Positions 10,300 to 17,385 are shown, numbered from the stretch's first letter. The stretch: 35,214 nucleotides of DNA from Bacteroidales bacterium (GCA_021740045.1 JAIPAP010000042.1:1-35214); one strand, 5' to 3'. Numbers and translations: made by a program. The notes: generated from the sequence alone by a model not told the origin.

Positions 10300-11046
10300 A
10301 TGAAAGTACTTGCAGTTGTTCCACTCCTATGCTTATTTATTGCATTACAAGGTTTTGGGCAGGATACAACCCGCTTTTATTTTGATGAGAATTGGCAACC
10401 GGAGAAAAAAACCAAAAGAGCCGTATTCATAAAAGAAGAGATTGGATTGACGGATAGTTTTAAGATCCGTTTTCTTCACTCGGAAAACGGACTATTGTAT
10501 GAAGGCAATTACAGTTCGCTTCATCCCGAAATTGAGCACGGTGAGTTCAAGCATTTGAATGACTGGGGACGGGTGATCGAAAAAGGTCATTTTACCCATG
10601 GCCGTCCTGATGGCATTTGGCTGGCCTTTGATCCTAAAACCAACACTTATGATACGCTTGATTATGCACGTGTTAGGAAAGTCCTTAAGAAATGGGCTAT
10701 TGAAAAGGCATACGTCAAACCAAATGTTATCGTTGAAAACCCTCCTTCATTTCCTGCCCCGAAAACATCTGCGGCTAAAAAATATGATAGTTTTTCGGAA
10801 TATGTAGATGATGAAAAGCATTACTCTACTATGGCCCGAAAGAAAGGTATCAGGGGTACGGTGCCTGTAAGCTTTATAGTGGGGATAGATGGCAAGATAT
10901 ATGACATTGAACTACAAAACAGCCACTCCAAATACCTTGACCTGGAAGCTGCCCGTGTGATTATTAATTCACCACCCTGGGAACTGGCAAGGCAAAAGGG
11001 AGAAGACCAGCCTGTACAACTTATACTATTCGTCGATTTTTATTAA
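10300..11046 (+). CDS. Secreted protein with MORN-like repeats and TonB C-terminal-like domain (paralogue 1)
   Basis: 248 residues. Residues 1-20 form a signal peptide ending in GFGQ, so the protein should be periplasmic or outer-membrane-associated, not anchored by an uncleaved TonB-type helix. Residues 60-110 contain MORN-variant-like units (GLLYEGNYSS, EHGEFKHLNDWGRVIEKGHF, GRPDGIWLAF). The C-terminal 85 residues (ARKKGIRGTVPVSFIVGIDGKIYDIEL, then EAARVIINSPPW) match the pattern of the TonB C-terminal domain in energy transducers. No exbB/exbD or TonB-dependent receptor is near and no proline-rich linker is present, so a true energy-transducing role is doubtful. It is followed after 41 nt by a close paralogue and is probably co-transcribed with it. 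Function unknown. Confidence 0.75.
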   Translation: MKVLAVVPLLCLFIALQGFGQDTTRFYFDENWQPEKKTKRAVFIKEEIGLTDSFKIRFLHSENGLLYEGNYSSLHPEIEHGEFKHLNDWGRVIEKGHFTHGRPDGIWLAFDPKTNTYDTLDYARVRKVLKKWAIEKAYVKPNVIVENPPSFPAPKTSAAKKYDSFSEYVDDEKHYSTMARKKGIRGTVPVSFIVGIDGKIYDIELQNSHSKYLDLEAARVIINSPPWELARQKGEDQPVQLILFVDFY

Positions 11047-11087
11047 AGTCATATTATTAATAAACTTATAAATCATAACATCGCGAT

Positions 11088-11843
11088 ATGAAATCTCTAG
11101 CACTTATTCTGATCATATGCAGCTTCAACTCGATTGGGGTAAATGCACAAGACACCACTTATTTTTATTATGGTGCTGGCATGGGTCAGACAACCAGACA
11201 AACAGCTATTTATATAAGGGAAGAGATCAAACTTGAGGAGGATAAAGGTTACATAATCAGGTTGATCAGCAATTCCACCGGCTTAATCTATGAAGGTGAG
11301 TTCAGTTCCATATCTCCTGATATTGAGCACGGAGAGGTAAAACATTATTCCAATAACGGAACCCTGGTAGAAATAGGCTATTTTAACAACGGCTATCCTG
11401 ACAGCCTTTGGAGGGTATATAATCCCCAAACCCAACGTGTCGACACTATTGAATACTCAAAAATAAAGGGTTTGATTGAGGATGGAGCCTTGGGAACGAC
11501 TTATCCTATGGTATACGACCATGTAGGTAAATTTCCAAGCTTTCCCGATCTGGAAGACCCATCATTGAAAAAGAACTATAAGGATTTTAATGACTATATT
11601 GCCAAAGAGCATTATTTTCCGGTTATGGGCCGGCGAATGGGGATGAGTGGATTAGTGCATCTCACTTTCACCATTGGACCTGAAGGGGATCTTCATGATA
11701 TTCAAACCGCAACCGACCAATCGCCTTATCTATACTTTGAAGCCGTTCGCATTCTGGCTAATTCACCGCGTTGGATACCCGGGGAAGATAGAGGTAGAAA
11801 GGTACCTGTATCCATGCAACAGACCATTACTTTTGGACAATAA
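11088..11843 (+). CDS. Secreted protein with MORN-like repeats and TonB C-terminal-like domain (paralogue 2)
   Basis: 251 residues, collinear along its whole length with the preceding gene: both begin with a signal peptide followed by QDTT-x-F-Y, share IREEIKL/IKEEIGL, GLIYEGEFSS, DIEHGEVKHY, SFPDLEDPSLKKNYKDFNDYI and a final TonB C-like block (MGMSGLVHLTFTIGPEGDLHDI, EAVRILANSPRW). This shows a tandem duplication that has diverged considerably. Signal peptide cleavage is expected at NAQ, about residue 21. Function is not known; the pair may be periplasmic scaffold or partner proteins. Downstream the sequence passes directly into the repeat-rich region starting near 11.9 kb. Confidence 0.72.
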   Translation: MKSLALILIICSFNSIGVNAQDTTYFYYGAGMGQTTRQTAIYIREEIKLEEDKGYIIRLISNSTGLIYEGEFSSISPDIEHGEVKHYSNNGTLVEIGYFNNGYPDSLWRVYNPQTQRVDTIEYSKIKGLIEDGALGTTYPMVYDHVGKFPSFPDLEDPSLKKNYKDFNDYIAKEHYFPVMGRRMGMSGLVHLTFTIGPEGDLHDIQTATDQSPYLYFEAVRILANSPRWIPGEDRGRKVPVSMQQTITFGQ

Positions 11844-11897
11844 TGTAAAATAAAGAGGTGATGAATAAATATAAAAAGTGGTTATGAATGGGAAAAT

Positions 11898-11991
11898 GAG
11901 TTTAAAGTTGAAAGTATAAAGTTGAGCAGGCCGCAAAACCTTGCTCCACGCTATTCGCTCTGTGCTTAGCGCTTTGCGCTTTGCTCCCGGC
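11898..11991 (+). repeat. Heptamer repeat module, copy 1
   Basis: GAG is followed by 7-nt units TTTAAAG, TTGAAAG and TATAAAG (11901-11921), then after a short spacer by seven GC-rich 7-nt units of the GCTCTAY type (GCTCCAC, GCTATTC, GCTCTGT, GCTTAGC, GCTTTGC twice, TCCCGGC) at 11943-11991. This copy lacks the CCGGG-GAGCTACGAAGCC link present in copies 2 and 3. No coding function is evident. Confidence 0.7.
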
Positions 11992-11994
11992 ATT

Positions 11995-12106
11995 GAGTTT
12001 AAAGTTGAACGTTTAAAGTTCCCGGGCAGCGAGCTACGAAGCCACTCCATGCTCCAAGCTCTCTGCTCTATGCCCTACGCTCTAAGCCCTTCGCTTTGCG
12101 CTACGC
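11995..12106 (+). repeat. Heptamer repeat module, copy 2
   Basis: A 49-nt stretch (11995-12043: TTTAAAG-type heptamers, then CCCGGGCAGCGAGCTACG and AAGCC) matches 12501-12549 at all but three bases. It is followed by nine GCTCTAY-type heptamers at 12044-12106 that are related to, but not the same as, those of the other copies. Confidence 0.8.
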
Positions 12107-12160
12107 AATCTATTTTCTAACTTCTATCTTCTACTTTCTTCAAAGGGGAGAGACCATCTG

Positions 12161-12286
12161 AATCCCGATTAAGTGCTTGTAATCATTCCGCTATCGCGTA
12201 ATGATACAATCACTAGCTCGGGATTAGCCACTCTAAATCCGTTTATCGGCTCGTGCCTCGCCTTCAATCGGATTAAGACTGGCTAA
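12161..12286. repeat. Double-hairpin cassette, unit 1 (hairpins A and B)
   Basis: Hairpin A (12161-12225) has 30-nt arms with outer pair AATCCCGA/TCGGGATT, an extra unpaired A at 12181 and a TATC tetraloop at 12192-12195. Hairpin B (12224-12286) has 18-nt arms (TTAGCCA...TGGCTAA outside, AATCCG/CGGATT inside) with an A-A mismatch (12235 with 12275) and a 27-nt loop that contains CGGC-tcgt-GCC. The unit is homologous to the next one. It may be a mobile REP/MITE-like element or a structured RNA; the sequence does not decide. Confidence 0.75.
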
Positions 12287-12405
12287 ATTCCCCGATTAAG
12301 GAACTGTAATTATTCCGTTATCACGGAACAAAACAGTTCCTAAACCGGGATTGCTTCAAGTAAATCAGTAAATTCGGCAAAGCCTCCTTCTGATTAACTT
12401 GAAGC
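12286..12405. repeat. Double-hairpin cassette, unit 2 (hairpins C and D)
   Basis: Hairpin C (12286-12352) corresponds to A: same CCGATTAAG entry, same unpaired A (12308), same TATC loop (12319-12322) and same GGGATT end, but much of the stem differs, with AGGAACTGT pairing to ACAGTTCCT. Hairpin D (12353-12405) corresponds to B: GCTTCAAGTAAATCAG pairs with CTGATTAACTTGAAGC, leaving the same A-A mismatch (12362 with 12396), and the loop holds CGGC-aaa-GCC. Pairing is kept while the bases changed. Confidence 0.75.
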
Positions 12406-12500
12406 AAAATGATCGACTGCGGTCGCATCCGCCAAATCTGCCGGTAGATGGAGAGGGTGGGCTGTCAGCAGGTACTTGGGATTTTTATGAAGGGGGAAGT

Positions 12501-12615
12501 GAGTTTAAAGTTGAAAGTTTAAAGTTACCGGGTAGCGAGCTACGAAGCCTTTGCTCCATGCACCTTGCCCCGTGCTCCATGCTCTGCGCTCTACGCTCTA
12601 CGCTCTTTGCTGCTC
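12501..12615 (+). repeat. Heptamer repeat module, copy 3
   Basis: 12501-12549 repeats the 49-nt stretch of copy 2 with three differences. Nine 7-nt units of the GCTCTAC type follow at 12553-12615. The module ends about 30 nt before the flavodoxin remnant. The stretch 12406-12500 between cassette and module shows no gene. Confidence 0.8.
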
Positions 12616-12645
12616 AATTTTTTGCTAACTACTCAACTTGTTCTT

Positions 12646-12924
12646 AAAGTCGTCGCTTTCGATACCCGCATTCATTTGGACAGCGTAAAATCCAAAGCCC
12701 TTAAGTTTGTGGTAAACACAGGAGGTTATGCCGCCAAACCAATTGCCAGCCTGCTAAAGAAAAAAGGCGGGGGCTTGATTAAGCCTCCCGAAGGCTTTTT
12801 TGTAATGAATGAACAGGGGCCCTTGGGAGATCATGAAATTGAATGGGCAACAGCTTGGGGGAAGGAAATTGCTCTATGTATTAATAAGCTGCACAAAACA
12901 ACCCAAAGAGAAAACAATGAATAG
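12646..12924 (+). pseudogene. C-terminal remnant of a flavodoxin-like gene
   Basis: A 92-codon stretch reads KVVAFDTRIHLDSVKSKALKF..., then GGYAAKPIASLLKKKGG, PPEGFFVMNEQGPLGDHEIE and WATAWGKEI. This resembles the last half of flavodoxin-domain proteins, in which an EGFxVxxxxGPL-x-x-x-EIERA-x-WG block closes the fold. The N-terminal half with the FMN phosphate loop is absent. The open frame continues upstream to an ATG at 12565, but that part is the translated heptamer tract and is not protein-like. The gene appears truncated where module 3 begins. The family assignment is from pattern only. Confidence 0.6.
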
Positions 12925-12938
12925 CAGTTAATTTTTGT

Positions 12939-12946
12939 TATTTTTG
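12939..12946 (+). promoter_or_regulatory. Putative -7 box for the orphan antitoxin
   Basis: TATTTTTG matches TAnnTTTG, 25 nt before the ATG at 12972. No clear -33 box. Confidence 0.45.
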
Positions 12947-12971
12947 TATTGCAACCCAAATAGATATAATT

Positions 12972-13139
12972 ATGGTAACTATAATAAGAAAGGGGTCTTC
13001 AAAAGAGGAGATCAGAAAGCGGATCGATAAAGCAATTGCCAAGAAGCAGAAAAAAAATATAATGCAATATGCCGGTAAGCTTAAGATAAAAATCGATCCT
13101 TTGGAATATCAAAAAAAGATAAGGGATGAGTGGAGATAA
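12972..13139 (+). CDS. Small antitoxin-like protein (partner of PIN/VapC toxins)
   Basis: 55 residues: starts MVTIIRKGSSKEEIRKRIDK, is highly basic in the middle and ends KIDPLEYQKKIRDEWR. This is the pattern of short Bacteroidota antitoxins (xxIxKGxxKEEIxKxL...DPLxIQKxLRDEW) that precede PIN-domain toxins. The stop overlaps an ATG in the next frame, as expected for a toxin-antitoxin operon, but that second gene is broken. It would bind and neutralise a VapC-like RNase and regulate its own promoter; with the toxin dead here it may only act on other toxins or simply be decaying. The family name is an inference from sequence pattern. Confidence 0.6.
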   Translation: MVTIIRKGSSKEEIRKRIDKAIAKKQKKNIMQYAGKLKIKIDPLEYQKKIRDEWR

Positions 13140-13176
13140 GCTTCTTGTGGATATAATTGGAATTGATATATTATGA
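13126..13176 (+). pseudogene. Remnant of a PIN-domain (VapC-like) toxin start
   Basis: The ATG at 13126 overlaps the antitoxin stop. It encodes MSGDKLLVDIIGIDIL and stops after 16 codons. MSGDKLLVD is the usual first strand of Bacteroidota PIN toxins, which continues as D-T-N with the catalytic Asp; here the continuation is lost. No clear remainder of the domain was found before 13319. Confidence 0.5.
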
Positions 13177-13318
13177 AATGTAAGGTTTAGCTTGGCTTTG
13201 GAATCGGAAAGTAAACCTGTAGGATAAAGTATAAAAGAATTAAGGTATACCCAATAGATCAATTATTTTTTTATTTTTATAGCCTTATTTCGTTAACTGA
13301 CATTGAAACCTTCACATC

Positions 13319-13402
13319 ATGAAAAAACAAGCACTTATACTCATTGCTTTACTTGCTTTTTCCAACATCCCAACAACAGGGAGAAAGAGACTATTATCCT
13401 GA
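13319..13402 (+). pseudogene. Decayed ORF with a signal peptide
   Basis: 27 codons begin MKKQALILIALLAFSNIP, a clear signal peptide, and then end at TGA. Another frame (encoding QQQGERE) picks up just after the hydrophobic stretch, which suggests a frameshifted or deleted secreted-protein gene. Nothing else is recognisable before the BCCT gene. Confidence 0.4.
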
Positions 13403-13477
13403 CGGATTAAACATGTTACCTTTCGCATATGTTATAAAATTCTATACAGTCATTTTGAAGGTATTAATTGATCATTT

Positions 13478-15139
13478 ATGGAAGAAGAGAAAAAGACCAA
13501 TCCCGACAGCGAAGCGCACCTGAAAAGCACCAACAAATATTTTGATGTGGACGGGCCGGTGTTCTGGCCGGCAGCCGTGTTAATTATCATTTTCATATCC
13601 GTAACACTGATCATTGGGGAGCCGATGGATAAGGTATTTGTGGTGATACAAGACAACATCTCCGATTATGGGGGATGGTTTTTTGTGTTGGCGGTGAATT
13701 TTTTCCTGGTGTTTGTCATTTATATTGCCTTTAGCAAATTTGGAAAAATACGCTTGGGCGGTGATAAAGCCCGGCCGGAGTTTTCAATGGGGGCTTGGTT
13801 TGCCATGCTGTTCAGCGCCGGTATGGGTATCGGTATCTTGTTCTGGAGTGTGGGGGAACCCATGAACCACTTCATCAATCCCCCGCAGGGAGAGGCCGGC
13901 ACCGTTGAAGCGGCAAGGCTGTCAATGGAAACTACCTTTTTGCACTGGGGATTACATGCATGGGGCATTTATGCATTAGTGGGCATGGCGCTGGCCTTTT
14001 TTACCTTTAATAAGAAGTTGCCCCTTACCATTAGCTCGGTGTTTTATCCTTTATTAGGCGATAGAGTTCATGGTCCTTGGGGTAAAGTGATCAATGTGCT
14101 GGCGGTAGTGGCCACCTTGTTTGGGTTGGCTACTTCACTTGGGCTTGGTGTGCAGCAGGTGAGTGCAGGCCTGGCCCATCTGTTCGGCCTTACCGATAAT
14201 ACCACCACACAGGTCATCCTGATCACCCTGATCACTTTTGCCGCTACCGGTTCGGTTGTGGCAGGATTGAGTGGCGGTGTAAAGCGGCTCAGTCAGCTAA
14301 ACATATACCTGGGCGCAATTTTCCTTTTATTTATTATGATCGTGGGGCCCACGCTGTTTATCCTCGATTCGTTTGTGCAAAATATGGGAAGCTATATGCA
14401 ACACTTCTTCCAGTTATCCACCTGGACGGAAACCTATCAGCAATCCGACTGGCAGAATAACTGGACGGTTTTTTACTGGGCCTGGTGGATTAGCTGGTCG
14501 CCGTTTGTGGGGATGTTTATTGCGCGTATCTCCCGCGGGCGAACGCTTAAGGAATTTGTGCTGGGTGTATTAATAGTACCCACTATCATCACCTTCCTGT
14601 GGCTTTCGGCTTTTGGCGGTAGCGCCATGTTTTTGGAAATTAATGCCCTGGCCGATGTTGCCGGTGCCGTTACCGAAAATGTAGCCACTTCGCTGTATGT
14701 GCTGCTTGAGCAGTTCCCGCTTTCAATAGTCACTTCTTTTGTAGGCGTGGTGTTGATCACCAGTTTTTTTGTCACCTCCTCCGACTCGGGTTCATTAGTG
14801 GTTGATTCACTCACAGCAGGTGGTAAGCTGGATGCCCCGGTACCCCAACGAATTTTCTGGGCGATGACCGAGGGAGCCGTAGCAGCCGTATTGCTCATCG
14901 GGGGTGGACTGGGAGCGCTGCAAACAGCGGCCATTTCCACAGGATTGCCCTTTGCAATATTGCTCATCATTCTTACAACCAGTTTATTAAAGGGATTAAG
15001 AGAAGAGCATGATGATATGATGAAAGTGGAACGCGACAAAGAACGAAAACAATACCGGGAAACCATCACCCGTATGATAAAGCGACGTGATAAAGGAACT
15101 CACGATGCCCCGGAAGGGGGAACGGAAGATAAAGTATAA
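13478..15139 (+). CDS. BCCT family osmoprotectant transporter (betaine/choline/carnitine)
   Basis: 553 residues with about 12 membrane segments; N- and C-terminal tails are charged and cytoplasmic, the latter ending in a Lys/Glu-rich helix. Diagnostic blocks are GEPMDKVF after TM1, the glycine stretch SAGMGIGILFWSVGEP (TM3, substrate and coupling-ion region) and WTVFYWAWWISWSPFVGMFIARISRGRT (TM8, with the Trp residues of the betaine cage). The GMGIG form is that of Na+- or H+-coupled betaine/choline carriers rather than the CaiT exchanger form. It should import a quaternary amine for osmoprotection. It is first in an operon with a universal stress protein 28 nt downstream and a betaine-binding lipoprotein. 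The exact substrate is not certain. Confidence 0.93.
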   Translation: MEEEKKTNPDSEAHLKSTNKYFDVDGPVFWPAAVLIIIFISVTLIIGEPMDKVFVVIQDNISDYGGWFFVLAVNFFLVFVIYIAFSKFGKIRLGGDKARPEFSMGAWFAMLFSAGMGIGILFWSVGEPMNHFINPPQGEAGTVEAARLSMETTFLHWGLHAWGIYALVGMALAFFTFNKKLPLTISSVFYPLLGDRVHGPWGKVINVLAVVATLFGLATSLGLGVQQVSAGLAHLFGLTDNTTTQVILITLITFAATGSVVAGLSGGVKRLSQLNIYLGAIFLLFIMIVGPTLFILDSFVQNMGSYMQHFFQLSTWTETYQQSDWQNNWTVFYWAWWISWSPFVGMFIARISRGRTLKEFVLGVLIVPTIITFLWLSAFGGSAMFLEINALADVAGAVTENVATSLYVLLEQFPLSIVTSFVGVVLITSFFVTSSDSGSLVVDSLTAGGKLDAPVPQRIFWAMTEGAVAAVLLIGGGLGALQTAAISTGLPFAILLIILTTSLLKGLREEHDDMMKVERDKERKQYRETITRMIKRRDKGTHDAPEGGTEDKV

Positions 15140-15167
15140 TAATTCATTAACTTTGAAAAACAGTACC

Positions 15168-16103
15168 ATGTATCAACTAGATCATATATTGGTTTGCCTC
15201 GATTTGAGCGAAATGGATGACTTCCTCATCCGTTACGGGAATTTTTTGGCCGAAAAATTCAAGCCCAAAAGCATAACCTTCATGCATGTAATGCGGACTT
15301 ACGATATTCCCAAGGAAATACTCTCCACTTTGCCCGATCTGGATGCTCCATTGAGTGAAATTGTAAGGGAGGATATAAAGGAAAAGATCGACCTTTTGTT
15401 TAATCACCAGGAAAATGTTGAAACAAAAGTAGAGGTACAAGAGGGCGCTACCACTGAGACCATCGTTCATTACAGTCAGAAAAACCCCATTACCCTTACC
15501 CTTATGGGCAAAAAGCTCGGTTACAAAGGACGGGGCAGTGTTGTTAGGAAAGTGCTTAGTGTTAGTCCATCATCTGTTTTGCTTATTAGTGAAACTTCAC
15601 CGCATAAGATTGAAAATGTGCTGGTGCGAATGGATTTTAGCAGGATGGCGGGCATGGCCCTGAAAATGGCCTTACGCCTTCAGGAACTGACCCAGGCAAA
15701 AATTTTCTGCCATCATGTATACAAACTACCCTTGGAATACTTCCCCCAATATTCACGATCAAAGCAGGAGGAAGAAAAGCTCCGGCAAATGGTGAAAAAC
15801 CACAGTGAGAAGGAATACAAAAAATTCATGAAAAGGCTCAAGCTCGATCCCGGGCGAATACCTTGTACCTCAACCCTTGATACTGAAAACGAGGAAGCCC
15901 ATATTTTATATACTAAAGCCTTGAATATGGGAGCCGACCTGGTTATCATAGGCTCCAAGGTTAAATCGGAGCTAACCGATGTGATCCTTGACAATACCTC
16001 GGAGGAATTGGCCGGAGCTGAAAAGAATATTCCGGTGTTTGTGGTGAAAGATCGCAAGCAAACCATGGGATTCCTGAAAACAATGTTTGACCTAAGAACC
16101 TAG
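15168..16103 (+). CDS. Tandem universal stress protein (two UspA domains)
   Basis: 311 residues from the ATG at 15168; a longer frame from 15087 overlaps the BCCT gene and its extra 27 residues do not look like Usp. Domain 1 (1-145) starts YQLDHILVCLDLSEMDDFLIRYGNFLAEKF and has a partial nucleotide-binding pattern LMGKKLGYKGRGSVVRKVL...SSVLLIS. Domain 2 (147-300) starts IENVLVRMDFSRMAGMALKMAL and ends VIIGSKVKSELTDVILDNTSEELAG...IPVFVV. Usp proteins are cytoplasmic, often ATP-binding. A Usp next to an osmolyte transporter recalls TeaD beside the ectoine TRAP transporter of Halomonas, where it tunes uptake; the same role here is inference. The following gene begins 2 nt after its stop. A TAACTTTG box at 15148-15155 could give an internal promoter. 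Confidence 0.85.
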   Translation: MYQLDHILVCLDLSEMDDFLIRYGNFLAEKFKPKSITFMHVMRTYDIPKEILSTLPDLDAPLSEIVREDIKEKIDLLFNHQENVETKVEVQEGATTETIVHYSQKNPITLTLMGKKLGYKGRGSVVRKVLSVSPSSVLLISETSPHKIENVLVRMDFSRMAGMALKMALRLQELTQAKIFCHHVYKLPLEYFPQYSRSKQEEEKLRQMVKNHSEKEYKKFMKRLKLDPGRIPCTSTLDTENEEAHILYTKALNMGADLVIIGSKVKSELTDVILDNTSEELAGAEKNIPVFVVKDRKQTMGFLKTMFDLRT

Positions 16104-16105
16104 TT

Positions 16106-16990
16106 ATGAAACAAAACAAAATTATCATTATACTGGCAATGAGCATATCAGCCTTTTTAGCGGGCTCATGTAATACGGATGTTGTTGATAAGGAAGAGCA
16201 GCGAACCTTAAGGATGGTGTATACCGACTGGTCGGAAAGTGTGGCCTTGAGCTATTTATCCAGTTACCTGCTTGAGGAAAAGTTGGGTTATGAGGTTACC
16301 ATGAAGCTTACCGATGTGAAATCGGTTTACCGGGAGTTGGGCGAAGGAAAAGCCGATGTGTTTACCGATGCCTGGCTGCCTAGAACACATAAGCGATATT
16401 ATGAGGACTATTCCGGGGAAATTGAACTCCTTGGGATCACTTATCCCGAAGCACGTACCGGTTTGGTAGTTCCTGAATACAGCGATTTGCAAAAAGTTTC
16501 CGATCTTAAAAACTATCCCCACCCGGTTATTGGTATCGATACCGGCGCCGGTGTGATGCATAAAACGCGCGCTGCCATTAAAAAGTACAAGCTCAATGTT
16601 AAGCTGCTAAACCTTTCGGAAGAGAAGATGCTGGAGCATTTGCAGGATTCTATAAAACGCAGGAAAGAAGTGGTGGTTACCGGTTGGGAACCCCATTGGA
16701 TTTTCGCCCGTTATGATGTAAGGTTCCTTGAAGACCCGGATAATATTTTTGGTGAAAAAGAAAAGATCTATACTGTAGCGCATAAGGATTTGAAAAATAT
16801 TCACCCCCACGCAGCCCGGTTCTTCGAGCGCATGCAACTGTCCGAAAAGCAACTCAACAGCTTGGTTTATCAATTGCAACTCAACAGCGAAGATCCCATT
16901 AAAGGCGTGAAAGCATGGATTGGACAAAATGAATATGTAGTAAACCAATGGCTGAAAGATCTTGCCCCTGAGCGGAAGAAAATTATGTAG
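16106..16990 (+). CDS. Glycine betaine-binding lipoprotein (OpuAC/ProX-like), without ABC partners
   Basis: 294 residues. The signal peptide ends in a lipobox, LAGSC, with Cys22 as the lipidated residue followed by Asn-Thr-Asp, so it should be a membrane-anchored periplasmic protein. The mature part has OpuAC features: MVYTDWSESVALSYLSSYLLEEKLGY, then GKADVFTDAWLPRTH and VVTGWEPHWIFARYDVRFLEDP, which supply the Trp and Tyr residues used in the aromatic cage for quaternary ammonium groups. No OpuAA ATPase or OpuAB permease is nearby; instead it ends an operon headed by a BCCT carrier. BCCT carriers are not known to need a binding protein, so it may serve a distant ABC system, concentrate substrate for the BCCT protein or act as a sensor. 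Confidence 0.9.
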   Translation: MKQNKIIIILAMSISAFLAGSCNTDVVDKEEQRTLRMVYTDWSESVALSYLSSYLLEEKLGYEVTMKLTDVKSVYRELGEGKADVFTDAWLPRTHKRYYEDYSGEIELLGITYPEARTGLVVPEYSDLQKVSDLKNYPHPVIGIDTGAGVMHKTRAAIKKYKLNVKLLNLSEEKMLEHLQDSIKRRKEVVVTGWEPHWIFARYDVRFLEDPDNIFGEKEKIYTVAHKDLKNIHPHAARFFERMQLSEKQLNSLVYQLQLNSEDPIKGVKAWIGQNEYVVNQWLKDLAPERKKIM

Positions 16991-17105
16991 GATAACTGGT
17001 TGTCATTCTCCAGGTGTGAACGATCGAACATACAGACCGATACTTTTGCTTGGCGGTATATAGGGTAAAGAAGATATAATTTAACATTAAAAAAGACGCT
17101 TAGTG

Positions 17106-17135
17106 TTGTGTGTGATATAAAATTAACTATCTTTG
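17106..17135 (+). promoter_or_regulatory. Promoter of the RRM/cold-shock operon
   Basis: TTG at 17106-17108, a 19-nt spacer, then TATCTTTG at 17128-17135: the best -33/-7 pair in the window. It predicts a start near 17142 and thus a leader of about 245 nt. Confidence 0.65.
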
Positions 17136-17141
17136 CAAAAA

Positions 17142-17385
17142 TTTCGGATTTGAAATTTGGCTCTTTTTTATATACTATAGCATCAATTTTATAGTTATCA
17201 AAACAAGCTGCTTATTTCAATGATGAAATTGGAGCGTTTAATAACAGGCTTGATGATAGTTACGTTTGTACAGATACATACCTTGTTTTGACCTTTCACC
17301 CGTGAAATTTCGAATAAGTAAGAATCTTGGCAACAAAACACGCAGCCATGTTATTGAGTAATTTGACAATTTAAATTTTATAACA
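17142..17385 (+). promoter_or_regulatory. Long 5' leader with several small hairpins, upstream of the RRM gene
   Basis: No ORF. Small stems seen are CTATA/TATAG (17175-17179 with 17190-17194), ATTTCA-atga-TGAAAT (17214-17229) and TTTCA-cccg-TGAAA (17294-17307). A long AU-rich leader before an RNA-binding/cold-shock gene suggests post-transcriptional or temperature control, but no known riboswitch or cold box was recognised. The stretch 16991-17105 before the promoter shows nothing further. Confidence 0.45.

Noticed and set aside
12161-12405. Integron attC-like sites
   Set aside because: Imperfect hairpins with conserved unpaired bases recall attC, but RYYYAAC/GTTRRRY ends are not present, no gene cassettes lie between the units, and no integrase is in the window.
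12161-12405. CRISPR array
   Set aside because: The units are two diverged structured copies, not short identical repeats with unique spacers, and no cas genes are near.
12399-12647. Open frame of 82 codons through the repeat region
   Set aside because: Its translation follows the heptamer tract (SLCSMHLAPCSMLCALRS) and is low-complexity; no domain, start signal or codon pattern supports it.
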